Shown piece by piece: positions 1 to 11,700 of a stretch of 64,000 nucleotides of DNA. Position 1 is the first letter of the stretch. The number at the start of each line of letters is the position of its first letter. The notes below the pieces were generated by a model, which saw nothing but the letters and a program-made list of their open reading frames with translations, did no database searches and was not told the DNA's origin. The stretch is from Zygnema cylindricum (taxonomy: Eukaryota; Streptophyta; Zygnematophyceae; Zygnematales; Zygnemataceae): contig JBBHKE010003155.1 of the NCBI GenBank assembly GCA_037447655.1, positions 176,333 through 240,332 of the forward strand, written 5' to 3'. A program made the translations under genes and the position numbers.

Positions 1-1171
1 AGAGGAGAGTAAGGTATGCTGGCTGATTAAATCTCTTTATGGTTTGAAACAGGCGCCTCGACAGTGAAATAAAAAGCTTAATGAGTTTGTTACCGGTCTG
101 GGATATATCCGGATCAGCTCAGATCACTCAATCTATGTTTTAGAAGAGGAGGAAGGTTTTATACTTATTGCAATTTATGTTGATGATTTGCTTGTTTTAA
201 GTAAATGAATGGAAAAAATTAATAAACTGAAAACCGATCTTAAGGGGAGATTTGAAATGAAGGATATGGGGGAAGCAAAATATATTTTGGGAATTCAAGT
301 AGAGAGAGACCGAAAAAGAAAAATTATAAGATTGACTCAAAAGGAAGCAATAGGGAACATGCTTGAAAAAATTCAAATGGATAAAGCTAATAGTTGTACA
401 ACTCCAATGGAGTTGAAGAAGGGAAGTGAGGGGAGTGAGGAAGAAGGAGTCATAGTCTTAGACGAGGAATTATCTCCTGAAGAGCAGAAGTTCATGCAGA
501 CTATTCCTTACAGACAAGTAGTGGGAAGTCTAATCTATTTTATGAATTGTACCCGGCCGGATTTAGCTGCAACTGTAGGAGTGCTGAGTAGAAGTCTAAA
601 TGCTCCCACTAAGAGGGATTAGGAGGCAGCTAAGAGAGTCCTTAGATACTTGATAGGAACTACGGATCTATGGTTGCATTTGGGTGGGGAGAATACTGAC
701 ATCACTACTTGGAGTGATTCCAGTTATGGTGATGCTCCGATGAGGAGATGCACTTCTGGATATGTATTATATGTGGGTGATGGGGCTTGCTGTTGGAGTA
801 GCAAACAGCAAAAGGTTATTTCTCAGTCCACCATGGAGGCTGGGTATATGGCCTATTGCTCTGCTGTAAAAGAATTGATGTGGGTCAAGTCTTTGCTTGG
901 TGAGCTTGGTCATCTTAAGAGTGGTGTGCAGAAAATATTTTGTGATAATCAGGCAGCAATTGCTATTTCTGCCAATCCTAAACATCATTTTAAAGCCAAA
1001 CACATGGACATCAGACTCAGCTTTGTTAGAGAGAAAGTAGAAAATAAAATAATCAGTTTAGAGTACCGACCAGATAGTGAGATGGTAGCAGATATGATGA
1101 CCAAACCTGTGCCTTCCCCTAAGCTAATTTTCTGTAGGGAGAAGTGTGGTCTGAAATTAAAGATTGACTAG
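1..1171 (+). pseudogene. Ty1/copia pol 3' part (RT and RNase H), element A
   Basis: The reading frame gives the end of the copia reverse transcriptase followed by RNase H. Visible landmarks are SLYGLKQAPRQ near the start, the catalytic YVDDLLVLSK at about 176-205, FEMKDMGEAKYILGIQ, VVGSLIYFMNCTRPD, SSKQQKVISQSTMEA, a CDNQAAIAISANP segment and the terminal ADMMTKP. Three stops interrupt one otherwise continuous frame: TGA at 65-67 where relatives have Trp, TGA at 206-208 where they have Ser, and TAG at 620-622 where they have Trp. All three fit single G-to-A or C-to-G type changes, so this copy is dead but not scrambled. The frame ends with TAG just before the polypurine tract. Gag, protease, integrase and the 5' LTR lie outside the window to the left. 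Confidence 0.9.
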
Positions 1172-1184
1172 AAAATAAGGGGAG
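1170..1184 (+). promoter_or_regulatory. Polypurine tract of element A
   Basis: The purine run AGAAAATAAGGGGAG ends exactly where the LTR begins with TGTAGAAATT. The same tract sits next to the 3' LTR in elements B, C and D, so it is the plus-strand primer of this family. Confidence 0.8.
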
Positions 1185-2233
1185 TGTAGAAATTAATGGT
1201 TTTAAAGTATTTTCTAGGTCTAAATAGAAATAAAGATGCCGAGGCAGTCAACGTCTAACTTCTCTCTCCAAACTCTCAAACTTGTCGCAGTCATTGAGAA
1301 ATTGGAGAGGAAGCTAGAGCCATGGCTACCTAGGCTATCCTGAGGTTTACGGGAAATTTATAATAGTTAGGGGATTATTTACTAAAAGGTATATGCCGGC
1401 CACAGGATTTGATCCTGGTACCTGCCGGCCGACAGATAGTAAATAGCCGGTAGCCTTAGCCGTTAAGTCTAGAAGTAGTCTTACGCATTATATAGTACGA
1501 TAATTAATTAAACAATAATTCGTAGGATATATCATTTAACTATAATTGTTAACGGGATACATAGATCTGGTATGTAAAAGTACGAATTGCGGTACGGATA
1601 AGAAATCAATACCGCGCATAGATTTCGTAAGCGAAACAGATACCGCGCATGTATTTATTACGGCTACGATCAAATACGAGTTTAATCGGACGGTCGGAAT
1701 TAGCGCCGAGATCGCGGAAGAAGAATTCGGCGGTTTGTGGGCATCGCCACATCGGATGACACGTGGCGATGTTACATTGGAGCGCGGCATCTCCAAGGAT
1801 TAAAGGAGCGAATCCGAACATACCACGTGTCGACATTTAGGCCATGTCGTACAGTGTCCATACATAAAGTACACCGGCAACTGTACTTTTTTGTACGGAA
1901 CAGTAATCTGATTGGTTCCGTACATCAGTAGATAGAGTCTGTGAGAGAGATAGGACTTAGAAAAATTAGAAGATAGGACCCTCTCTCCCAGAGAGCTTCT
2001 GTACAAAAGGTCAACTTTGACCCTCCATAACTTACTGCTCAGGGGAGCAAATTCAGAGATTCTTTTTGCTATCGACTCACGGGAGTCTTGTCTTCACATG
2101 GGTGAAGTTGGTCAGAGTTTTTCGTCTGTCAGAGTGGCAGTTATTTTTGCTGAAACACAAAGGGGTCAGGGTTATCCTAGAGGCTACTTGGAAGCTGTCC
2201 ACTCTGAGGACTTATGGAGGTCTCACAGTTTCA
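1185..2233 (+). repeat. 3' LTR of element A (about 1049 bp)
   Basis: It begins TGTAGAAATTAATGG next to the polypurine tract and ends GTCTCACAGTTTCA, where similarity to the LTR of element C (4396-5429, opposite strand) stops. The two LTRs share long stretches, for example around GGCAGTTATTT and AGGGGTCAGGGTTATCC. A tRNA-like A-box/B-box module lies antisense at about 1392-1470. The partner 5' LTR is not in the window, so the target duplication cannot be tested. ORFs in this LTR are not genes. Confidence 0.85.
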
Positions 2234-3031
2234 CTCAACCTTTACCTCGCTTCACTTGTCTTCTTTTCTCCTTAGGTGCTTCAATTGTGACTCAACTTAC
2301 CACACCCTTCGCTTTATAGAAGACTAGTTGCATTTGTGGGTAGCGTGTAGAGGAACAAGGCCTCTATTAGCTTCGTTTCTCGCACGATAGGTAGTATACA
2401 ACAACAGCGAACATGGTTCAGAATGCGATTGTTGTAGTGGGTGGTGATGTACGTTATACAATCAAAATTGTACTATTGTTTTTTCTCCCCTAACGATTTC
2501 AATTTAGGGCTAAACATGGCCCTCACGTGGATCTTGTGATTTCGGACTGAGTGAAAAAAAAAAACACTCCATGAAGTCGTAAGCCCGACATAATTTGAAT
2601 TTTCCTCACTCGCGACATTACATACTGGTGTTGCGGCTCGAGATACAACGACCTCCAAAAAAACGACTACACACATCAAAACTACGTTGAATGCTTCATA
2701 CCATTTGCTTTAGATATCTTTCAAACGTTGAACTCTTCTTTCGACAACTTCTTGCGTGATTGCACTTGACGATATTTCAAAGTTAGACGACCTGACAGCC
2801 CTCCCCTAGCTCTCATTTTAGCTTTCTCCAAATTTTATTTGATTTTTTTCGCACTTGTGTTCCCAATCTTTGGCCCTTATCCAACAATGTTGTGGTCAAT
2901 GATGGCCGAGGATTGCAAGACTTGCCGCCGTGCCACCATGCTTATATAAAGGATATATATAATTATGACCTTTGGTGTGGCATACTCTTAGGCTTCATGC
3001 TGAAGGCTCACTTTCTTCTTTACAACAAGGT
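2234..3031. other. Intergenic, no gene seen
   Basis: No supported coding exon, RNA gene or terminal repeat was found here. It separates element A from a Harbinger-like fragment; composition is moderately AT-rich with short homopurine runs. Confidence 0.5.
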
Positions 3032-3034
3032 TTA

Positions 3035-3295
3035 GGATGGAGTTCCATCAGACGAAAAGTGGGGTAGTTTACAAAAATCGTACCTGACCATACCGCTAAT
3101 TTTGATTTTATGCGCGAATAACATTACAAAGAATCTCGCCAATATTCTCCAAAGTTTTGGGAGGTAAGAATGACCATTGGTTTTTTTTTCGTGAAGCATT
3201 GGCTTCGAAAGTTTCTGTAAATGGTGATGTGACTCGTCGAGGTACATCACCATTTTAAAAAAAAATTGAGCCGCGACACGTTGGATAATGAACAT
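3035..3295 (+). repeat. Fragment of Harbinger/Tourist-like MITE family
   Basis: After a TTA trinucleotide it starts GGATGGAGTTCCATCA and continues with GACGAAAAGTGG and GTAGTTTACA, matching the terminus at 61168 onward. It decays after a GACACGTTGGA motif that also occurs in the 61168 copy. It contains a small hairpin (AAATGGTGATGTGACTC and its complement) at about 3219-3257 that the other copies lack. Confidence 0.6.
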
Positions 3296-3652
3296 ACTTG
3301 TAAAGACGAAAACCAATGGAAATCGCACATGATGCATCCATTCAAAATCCTAAACAACATCACAAAATTAATCTCGTAACGAGCTTTCATCACGCTATTC
3401 ATGGCAATGCTCAATCGCCACGCAAAAAAACAGAGTAAAAAACCTTAAAAAAAATGATCTAGTTTCTGACAAGGCGTCTGCAAATAGTACAACAATTATT
3501 TTGAACCTTGGTCTACACGTGCATGGTGTTAAGAATTGATGAAGTGCTCACAAAGATGCTCACATAAAAAAATCAATATCACAACGGAAGCTAACATAAA
3601 TATATCATAGCAAAAAAACACATTATTTCACTGCTCACAAATAAACCTTATC

Positions 3653-4044
3653 GGCAAAATTGATAATATATTAGGCCGAAGCTTTCTCCATACAAAGCTC
3701 TCACACTTACTCTAAGTTCTTCTCTTACCCCAACAAATAACTTACATCTTACACTTCCTCCTTACTCCTCTTCTCTCTCTACATCTTAATGTGTCACGCA
3801 TTAAAACACATGATGCATCTCCTCTTATACTGCATGATGCATCTCCCCATACTGCATCATGCACTCTAGAAGGAGATGCATCATGTGTCTTAATGCGTGA
3901 CACATTAAGATGTAGAGAAAGAAGAGGAGTATGGAAGGAGGAAGTGTAATATGTAAGTTATTTGTCGTGTAAGAGAACAACTTGGAGTAAGTGTGAGAGC
4001 TTTGCATGGAGAAAGCTTCGGCTTTATATATTATCAATTGTGCC
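3653..4044. repeat. Near-perfect inverted repeat (foldback/MITE), 392 bp
   Basis: The left arm (about 3653-3836) reads GGCAAAATTGATAATATA, then GCCGAAGCTTTCTCCAT, then CTTAATGTGTCACGCATTAA. The right arm (about 3868-4044) is its reverse complement with few mismatches, ending TATTATCAATTGTGCC. The centre carries several ATGCATC/GATGCAT palindromes around CTCTAGAAGG. Arms of about 180 bp would fold into one long hairpin when transcribed. No ORF in it is credible. It could be a foldback transposon, a MITE or an inverted-repeat small-RNA source. Confidence 0.8.
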
Positions 4045-4395
4045 AATTTCCTTGCAATCATTTCATCCACTATATGTCTTCCTCCACCAGTGTCAATTTG
4101 AACTTGAAACGAAGGGAGATGGTCATTCTTAGAACACAGTATGCGAGAGAGATGAAAAAGGGGGCGGCTGAAATCGGTGTTGTGCGATTCCACCGCTTCT
4201 CTCAATAAGAGGGGGGTTGTTAGAATTATTGGGAGAATCGGTCGATCAGCCGAAATCATGTTTGGTTCGACGTGGTTAATCCATTGTCCTTGGATTTGTT
4301 GACAATTTGGTTCGCGTGGCGCGATTCGATTTTGAGTATGGTTTCACGATTTGCCTTGGATTATCTTCGGTAAGTTCGATGTACGGCGGTTCAGT

Positions 4396-5429
4396 TGCAA
4401 CTGTGAGACCTCCATAGGACCTCAGAGTAGGTAGCTCACACGAAGCCTCTAGGATAACCCTGACCCCTTTGTGTTTCAGCACAAATAACTGCCACCCTGG
4501 CAAACAAAAACTCTGACCTCCTTCACAATTGTCAAGGCAACACTCCCTTGAGTTGATTGCAAAAAGAATCTCTTAATTTGCTCCCCTGAGCAGTAAGTTA
4601 TGAAGGGTCAAAGTTGACCATTTGTACAGAAGCTCTATGGGAGAGAGGGTCCAATCTATAAAAAATTTCTAAGTTCTATCTCTCTCTTAAACTCTATCTA
4701 CTAAATTACAGCACCAATCATAATAGTGTATCGTACATAAAGGTACAGGTGTCGGTGTATTTTCTGTACGGCCATTGTACGACATGGCCAAGAAGTCGAC
4801 ACATGTCATTTTTTGATTCGTTCTTGGAATCCCCGTAGATGCCGTAATCCAATGTGATTGTGCCACGTGGCGATTGATGTGACGGCGACCGCAAACCGCC
4901 GAAAACTTATTTTGCGATCTCAACATGCTTCGTGGTTGTCCGATTAAGTCGGATTACAATCGTGGTCGTCATAAATACTTGCGCACCATTTGTTTCGCCT
5001 TCGAAACAAAATGCGTGGTATCCGTTCCGGATGTTCCGTCGCCGTACATTACAAAGTGTATCTATGTATAAATATCCCGTTGAATGAAAATAGCCTACGT
5101 GTTAACATTTAAATAACTATCAATCCCTATGTCATATACTTGTGGTTTAGACTAGTTGGCTAAGACTACCGGCTACTGGCTACCTTGGCGGACGGTAGGT
5201 ACTAGGTTCAAACCTTGGGTCCGCCAAGTTCATTTTGGTAAAATCTACCACCCTAATATTTGTCCATGTCGGGATAGCATGGGCGGCCATAACTCTATCT
5301 CCCTCTCCAACTTTTAGTGACTGCGACAAGTGTGGGAGCTAGAGAGAGAAGTTAAAGGCATACTGCCTCTGCTTCTTTTCTTCATTTTACAAAACCTAGA
5401 AAATACTAAAATAACCTTTAATTTCTACA
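4396..5429 (-). repeat. 3' LTR of element C (1034 bp)
   Basis: On the minus strand it runs from TGTAGAAATTAAAGG to GTCTCACAGTTGCA, with TG and CA ends. Internally it matches the LTR of element A. A tRNA-like module lies on the plus strand at about 5150-5226, antisense to the element, with TTGGCTAAGACT as an A box and GGTTCAAACC as a B box. A polypurine tract ending GGGGAG abuts it at 5430 onward. Confidence 0.88.
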
Positions 5430-5442
5430 CTCCCCTTATTTT

Positions 5443-7753
5443 CTAGTCACTTTTTATTTTAAGACCACACTTCTCTCGGCAGAAAATTAGTTTAGGGGAA
5501 GGAACATGTTTGGTCATCATATCTGTTACCATTTCACTATCTGGTTTATACTCCAAACTGATTATCTTGTTTTCTACTTTCTCCCTAACAAAGCTAAGTC
5601 TAATGTCCATGTGTTTGGCTTTAAAGTGATGTTTAGGATTGGCAGAAATGGCAATGGCAGCATGATTATCACAAAACACTTTTTGGACACCACTCTTAAG
5701 TGACCAAGCTCACCAAGCAAAGACTTGACCCACATTAATTATTTTATAGCAGAGCAAGAAGCCATGTATTCGGCCACCATGGTGGACTGAGCAATGACCT
5801 TTTGATGCTTGCTGCTCCAACAGCAAGCCCCATCACCCACATACAATACATATTCAGATGTGCATCTCCTCATAAGAGCATCCCCATAGTTGGAATCACT
5901 CCAAGTGGTGATGTCAGTATTGTTCCCACCCAAATGCAACCATAGATCCCTAGTCCCTATGAGATATCTAAGGACTCTCTTAGTTGCCTCCCAGTCTCTC
6001 TTAGTGGGAGCATTCAGACTCCTACTAAGTACTCATATAGCTGCGGCTATGTCCGTACAGGTACAATTCATGAAATATATTAGGCTGCCCACTACTTGTC
6101 TATAACGGGTGGTCTGCATAAGTCTTTTCTCTTCCGGGCCTACCTCATCATTTAATATTACAACTCCCTCTTCCTCACTTCCCTCACTTCATTTCTTTAA
6201 TTCCATAGGAGTGGAACAACTATTAGCCTTGTCCATTTGGAATTTTTCTAACATGTTTCCAATGGCCTCTTTTTGGGTTAATCATATTAACATTCTATCT
6301 CTGTCTCTCTCTACCTGAATTCCCAAAATATACCTTGCTTTTCCCATATCCTTCATCTCAAATCTTCCTTTTAAATCATTTTTCAACTTATTTATTTTAT
6401 CCATAGATTTACTTAAAACAAGCAAATCATCGACATAAATTGCAATAAAAATAATTCCTTCCTCATCCTCAAACAAGTAAATTGAGTGATCTGAGCTGAT
6501 CCGAATATATCCAAAACTTGTAAGAAACTTATCGAGCTTCTTGTTCCATTGCCGGGGCGCATGTTTTAACCCATACAAAGTTTGATCAATCGGCATACCT
6601 TGCTTTCCTCCCCTTGCTCCACAAATCTTTCGAGCTGTCGCATAAAAATTTCCTCTTCCAACTCTCCATGTAGGAAGGCCGTCTTGATTTCCATTTGATG
6701 CACTTCCATGTCTTGTGCTGCCACCATAGTGAGAAGTATCTGAACCGAAGGAAACTTGACGACCGGAGCAAAAGTCTCCTCATAGTCAATTCCATCTTTT
6801 TGGGTAAATACCTTCGCCACTAACCGGGCCTTGTAACGCTCAATGGTGTTATCCGGGTTGAGTTTCAGCTTAAATACCCACTTACACCCAATTGACTTCT
6901 TGTCAGGAGGACAATCCATCAATTCCCATGTATCAGTCACCATAATTAAGGCCATCTCCTCATTAATGGTTGTCTTCCACCGGTTTTTTTCAGGACAGGT
7001 CATTGCCTCATTATAAGTTTAAGGTTCATCGGGGTGAGACAGTTTGGTTACCTTATTGTTAACTTGTCTCTCTTGCACTCTTTTGCTGCTTCTTCTTCCT
7101 CCCTCAAACTCGGTTGCCAAAATAGATGGCTCTCTTGGATTCTTCCGAATAGTTTCTACTTCTCCCCTATCCCTTAATTCTAGGTCGATTTCCACCATGT
7201 CTTCCGCTTCGGTTGGAGTTAATACTAAGGGTTCCACATTTGGGTCCTTGTCGATGTGATCCGTACGTGCAAGCTCATCATCTTCTTAAAGTCCTGGAAA
7301 GTTAGGAAGCTCAAAGTCATCAGAATTTTTTGACTCAAATCTAATTTTGACTGTCTTTGTATGCTTAAAGGGATCTATAGATTTTCCTTCATCCATAACC
7401 ACTAGATGATTCTCTATGATAATATCCTCTTTTTTGAGATCATACACTCTATATCCTTTTACATCTTCATTGTATCCTAGTAGATATCCTGGTTTTCCTT
7501 TAGGGTCTAACTTCCAGCTTGACCGATCTGTGTCTCAACTGAACACTTGACTACCGAAAACCTTTAAGTGTGAAACATCTAGTTTTCGGCGTGTCCATCT
7601 CTCATAGGGTGTTTGGCCTTTTATTGCTAAAGTAAGAACTTTATTCTTGAGATAATTTGCACAGTTCATTGTTTCGGCCCAAAACTTATTTCTTATCTTC
7701 TTATCTGACAGCATACTCCTAGCACTATCACTCAGTGTTCTATTTAATCTTTC
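5443..7753 (-). pseudogene. Copia pol of element C, 3' portion (integrase C-terminus, RT, RNase H)
   Basis: Read on the minus strand from 7753, it resumes the integrase just after the catalytic Glu region (RLNRTLSDSARSML), continues through HLKVFGSQVFS and the linker, then RT: GCKWVFKLKLNPDNTIERYK, AFLHGELEEEIFMRQ, GLKHAPRQWNKKL, YVDDLLVLSKSMDK. RNase H follows with DITTWSDSNYGDA and a CDNHAAIAISANP segment. In-frame stops and frameshifts break it, for example near 7020, 7290 and 5700. It continues into 14059-15180 on the far side of element B. Confidence 0.88.
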
Positions 7754-8749
7754 TGTTGAAATAAATAGTTTTTCTTATTTTATAGGTCTTAATATATTTG
7801 CGGAAAAATGAACTTGCATGCAGCTTGTCTTCATCTATTCTCTCTTACCCCCATACTTGTTGTAGTCACTGAAGGAAAGAGAGAGTGATCGAGCCATGGC
7901 TGCCTCAGCTCCATAGACAAGGTTAGAGAGTGACCTTAAGTCACTCTCTACAAAAAGGTTGAGTCTAGCAGGACTCAAACCCCCGACCGGTTGAGCGTGG
8001 CGTAGCCGTCCGCTCTAACCAGTCTGTCGTAGATGTTCGCTAGAGTATATAGGGTGTGACTCATATTTAAAGTATGTTACGTCCCGTAATCCGATTAACA
8101 GAAATGTAAATGTAACATCATATAACAGGATAAATTTTGTGCGGACTGGATCCCACACAAAACAAATGAATCTGACATTTGTTTTGATGGGCGACATTTA
8201 ATGTTGGTTCTTATCCAACGGCATACGTCTTCACTGAGATTCTAGAATGGTCACCTTGGCGTTTTTCGACGTGGCATGACCTGGAGCCACGTGGAGAGAT
8301 GACATTTGGTCATGGGAATTTCGAGGAACGTACGGACGAGTGAAAAATGGACACGCGTCGAATTAATAGCCTTGTCGTACATATGTCGTACAAAAGGTAC
8401 AGTGGCAGTAGTTTTTCTGGTACGGTACAGTAGTTTGATTGGTGCGTACAACAGTAGATAGAAGTTATTAGAGAGAATTGTGACATAGAAAATTTTGGTA
8501 TGTAGTCACCTCTCCCTTTGAGAGTTTCTACAAATTGGAATTTTTACAGCCTCATAACTAATCAGTTGGCTGGTCGTTTTCAGGGATTTTTTCTCCTACG
8601 TACTCAGGGGAGTTCAGACTGCATAAAGGTGCAGTCAAACTGTCATTTTTTCTTTCTGGACAACAGTGGTTGTGGCTTGAAGTGGTTTACTTAAATACTT
8701 TCTAGAGGCGTCCTGTATTCTGTGGTCAAATGGAGGACAGAAAATTGCA
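7754..8749 (+). repeat. 5' LTR of element B (996 bp)
   Basis: It runs from TGTTGAAATAAATAG to GACAGAAAATTGCA. A tRNA-like module lies antisense at about 7956-8035, with ACTGGTTAGAGCGG (A box) and GGTTTGAGTCC (B box) on the minus strand, followed by a TTTTT run. The first Met codon of the gag frame (8730) is inside the LTR. Confidence 0.93.
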
Positions 8750-11700
8750 GGTTATGGGCCCACCCTCTAGTGTGCCCACCTTCAATGGATCTAGGTTCAT
8801 GTGTTGGGAAGCCATGATGATGGGAGCTTTTTGCGAAAAACGATACTGGGGTATCGTCAGTGGACAAGTGAAACGTCCACCTTCGGGTACTCCACTAAGA
8901 TTTGGAGGAGTAAGGTTTCCTGCAGCAACGGCTGCCTCAGCGGAGGAGGCATATGATGGGGACAGCAGTGTGTTCCAAAAGGGGAAAGGGAAGGAGACAC
9001 CCCTCACTCCTATTGCCACAGTCCCGGGAGCGGCCACCGTGAAGACCGCGGAGAACGATACTCAAATGTGGGTGAATGTAAACATGGCTGCCAAAAACTT
9101 CATTCTGAGGCACCTCACTCAAGCTTTGGCCACTCCTCATCTTCACATTTACAAGGCTGAGGAGTTGTGGGTGAGTTTGGTGGAGATTTATAGAGTTTGA
9201 ACTATTTAGGAGCTCCAGTTGGCTGAGCAAAAGCTAGTGAGTTACACTTACAAAAGAGGAAAGATGTTAGATTACTGTAATGATTTTTCTTGTTTGTATA
9301 TGGAGATGGAAAGTGCCGGGTGGACAAGTACAATGAAAATGAAAGTTAACACCCTTATCATGAAGTTACCAGATGAGTACGAGAACATAGTGTACCGAGT
9401 ACAAGAAATGGCTGATAGTTCATAGAAATGGAACATAGTGGTTAGGATGATACTTGTGAAGGAAAACACAATGGAGATTATGAGAGGAGGAAAGAGCATT
9501 CAAGCTCTAGCAGCAGGAGGGGACCGATGGGGGAACGACCCAAAGAAACCATACAAAGGGGAAAGAGATCATTCTGGAGGACCTAGGCCCCCAAAGGGTC
9601 TTTGTTTTTTTTGCAAAGAGCTGGGACACTTCATCGCAGATTCTGTCAAGCTGTCGGAGTTGAGGCTCCAACAGAACCGTGGAGGGGGTTCTTCCGGAGG
9701 GAAGAAAAAGGCAGTTGTGGTTACAAAAGTGACAAGAGAAACTGAGGATGAGTCTCCTGAGGAGGATGGGGAGCTTCTTCTTCGGAGACAGAAATGTGCC
9801 CTTCGAGCAATTCGAAGAGCTCCACAAGAAGGATGGATCATCGACTCAGGTGCATCCATGTATATGTGTTCTGGTAGAGAACTCTTCACTAAGCTAAGAA
9901 AGATCCCTACTGTAGAGATAGAGTATGGGGATGGGAGAGTAGTTACTACAGATCTAGTGGGATCAGTAAATCTGAAAGTCTTAGTGGAGGGTAAGACTTC
10001 TATACTTATATTCTTAAATGTACTCTACATTCCTTAGCTGAGTAAAAATCTTGTCTCTACGTTTGTGTTAGATGACAAAGAGTTTGATACCTTCACTAGA
10101 AAGGGGGTCTTTACAGCTAAGTATGGAGATGAAGTTTACTTCGCGGCAGATAATGGGTAGCCAAGGAATGTTTAGGCTTAACCTGAGTAATGAAAAGAAA
10201 AATGCTTACTATGTTGGTGTTCCTAAGTTGATGATTTCGCATAAGCGGTTGGGGCATGTACATTTTGATAGGTTGAGGGAAATGAAAAAGCCAGGGGTAG
10301 AAGAAGGCATTCAGTTTGGGGATAATGAAATGATGGATGATTGTAGTGGTTGTGCTCAAGGTAAGGCTCACAAACTTCTTTTTCCCAAAGCCGCCACATA
10401 TAGAGGTGAGAAAGTATTAGATTTGGTCCACAAAGATATTTGGGGACCTGCAAAAGTACCTTCGGTTGGAGGAAAAAGGTTTATGATGACAATAACCGAT
10501 GACTGGTCTAGATACTCTAAAGTATATTTTCTAAAAACAAAGTCTGAAGCATCTACTTAGTTCAAAGAATATATAGCATGGAGTGAGAAGTTGCATGAAA
10601 CCCCCATTAAGAGGATAAGGAGTGATAATGGGGGGAAATATACCTCTAACCAGTTTGAGGAATATCTCAGTGATGAAAGAGTACAGCACCAAAAAAATGT
10701 ACCATATAACTCGGAACAAAATGGGGTAGTTGAGAGGTTCAATCGAACACTACGAGATAGTGCATGCTGTATGTTGGCAGACAAGAAAATAGGAAAGAGA
10801 TTTTGGGCAACGACAATGAACTATGCCAACTACATTAAGAATAGAGTCCTTACCTCAATAGTAAAGGGAGTGACACCTTATGAGAGATGGGTTGGAAGGA
10901 AACCAGATATTTCACACCTTAAAGTGTTTGGTAGCCAAGTTTACAGTCTTGACACGGATAGGAAAAAATGGAAACTAGATGCTAAGGGAAAACCTGGATA
11001 CTTTGTGGGATATGATGAGGATGTTAAGGGGTATAGAGTCTATGACTTAGCAAAAAAAGATATCATTCTGGTCAAACACCTAGTTGTCATGGATGAAGGA
11101 AAGTCATTTGATCCCTTCAAATATACAAAGAAGATAAAAATCAGATTTGAGTTTGAAAGTGAGGAGAACTCGGTCGTTCCTAAAAGGGACATGAGTGAAA
11201 TCGTGATTGCAGATTCAGCGGAGATCCGAGATACAAACAACTCACCAGAAACCTTACATACTCCTATGGACCTCGAGTAGATAGTAGAAGTGGGACCATA
11301 ACCGGCTTCCGTGGACAGGGGAGCCGATGAGACAGTGAGGAGAAATCCAAAACTTCCATCCATTCCAGCTTCAGATTTTGAGGGAGGGAGAAGGAGGAGC
11401 AAAATGATACAGGAAAAACAGGCCGCTCATAAGGTAACTAAGCTATCTCACCTAGATGAGCCTCAGTCTTACTCGGAGGCACTAAATAGTCCAAAGAAAG
11501 ATAGATGGATTAGAGCCATAAATGATGAGATGGCCTCCATCATAGAAGCAAATGTTTGGGAGCTAGCGGATTGTCCTCCAGACAGAAAACCTATTGGGTG
11601 TAAATGGGTATTTAAACTAAAACTGAACCCAGATAATACCATTGAGAGATATAAGGCTCGATTAGTAGCGAATGGGTTCACCCAAAAGGAGGGATTGACT

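Noticed and set aside
7956-8035. Functional tRNA gene
   Set aside because: A and B boxes and a T-arm are present, but the D-stem and acceptor stem do not pair, so it is only tRNA-like.
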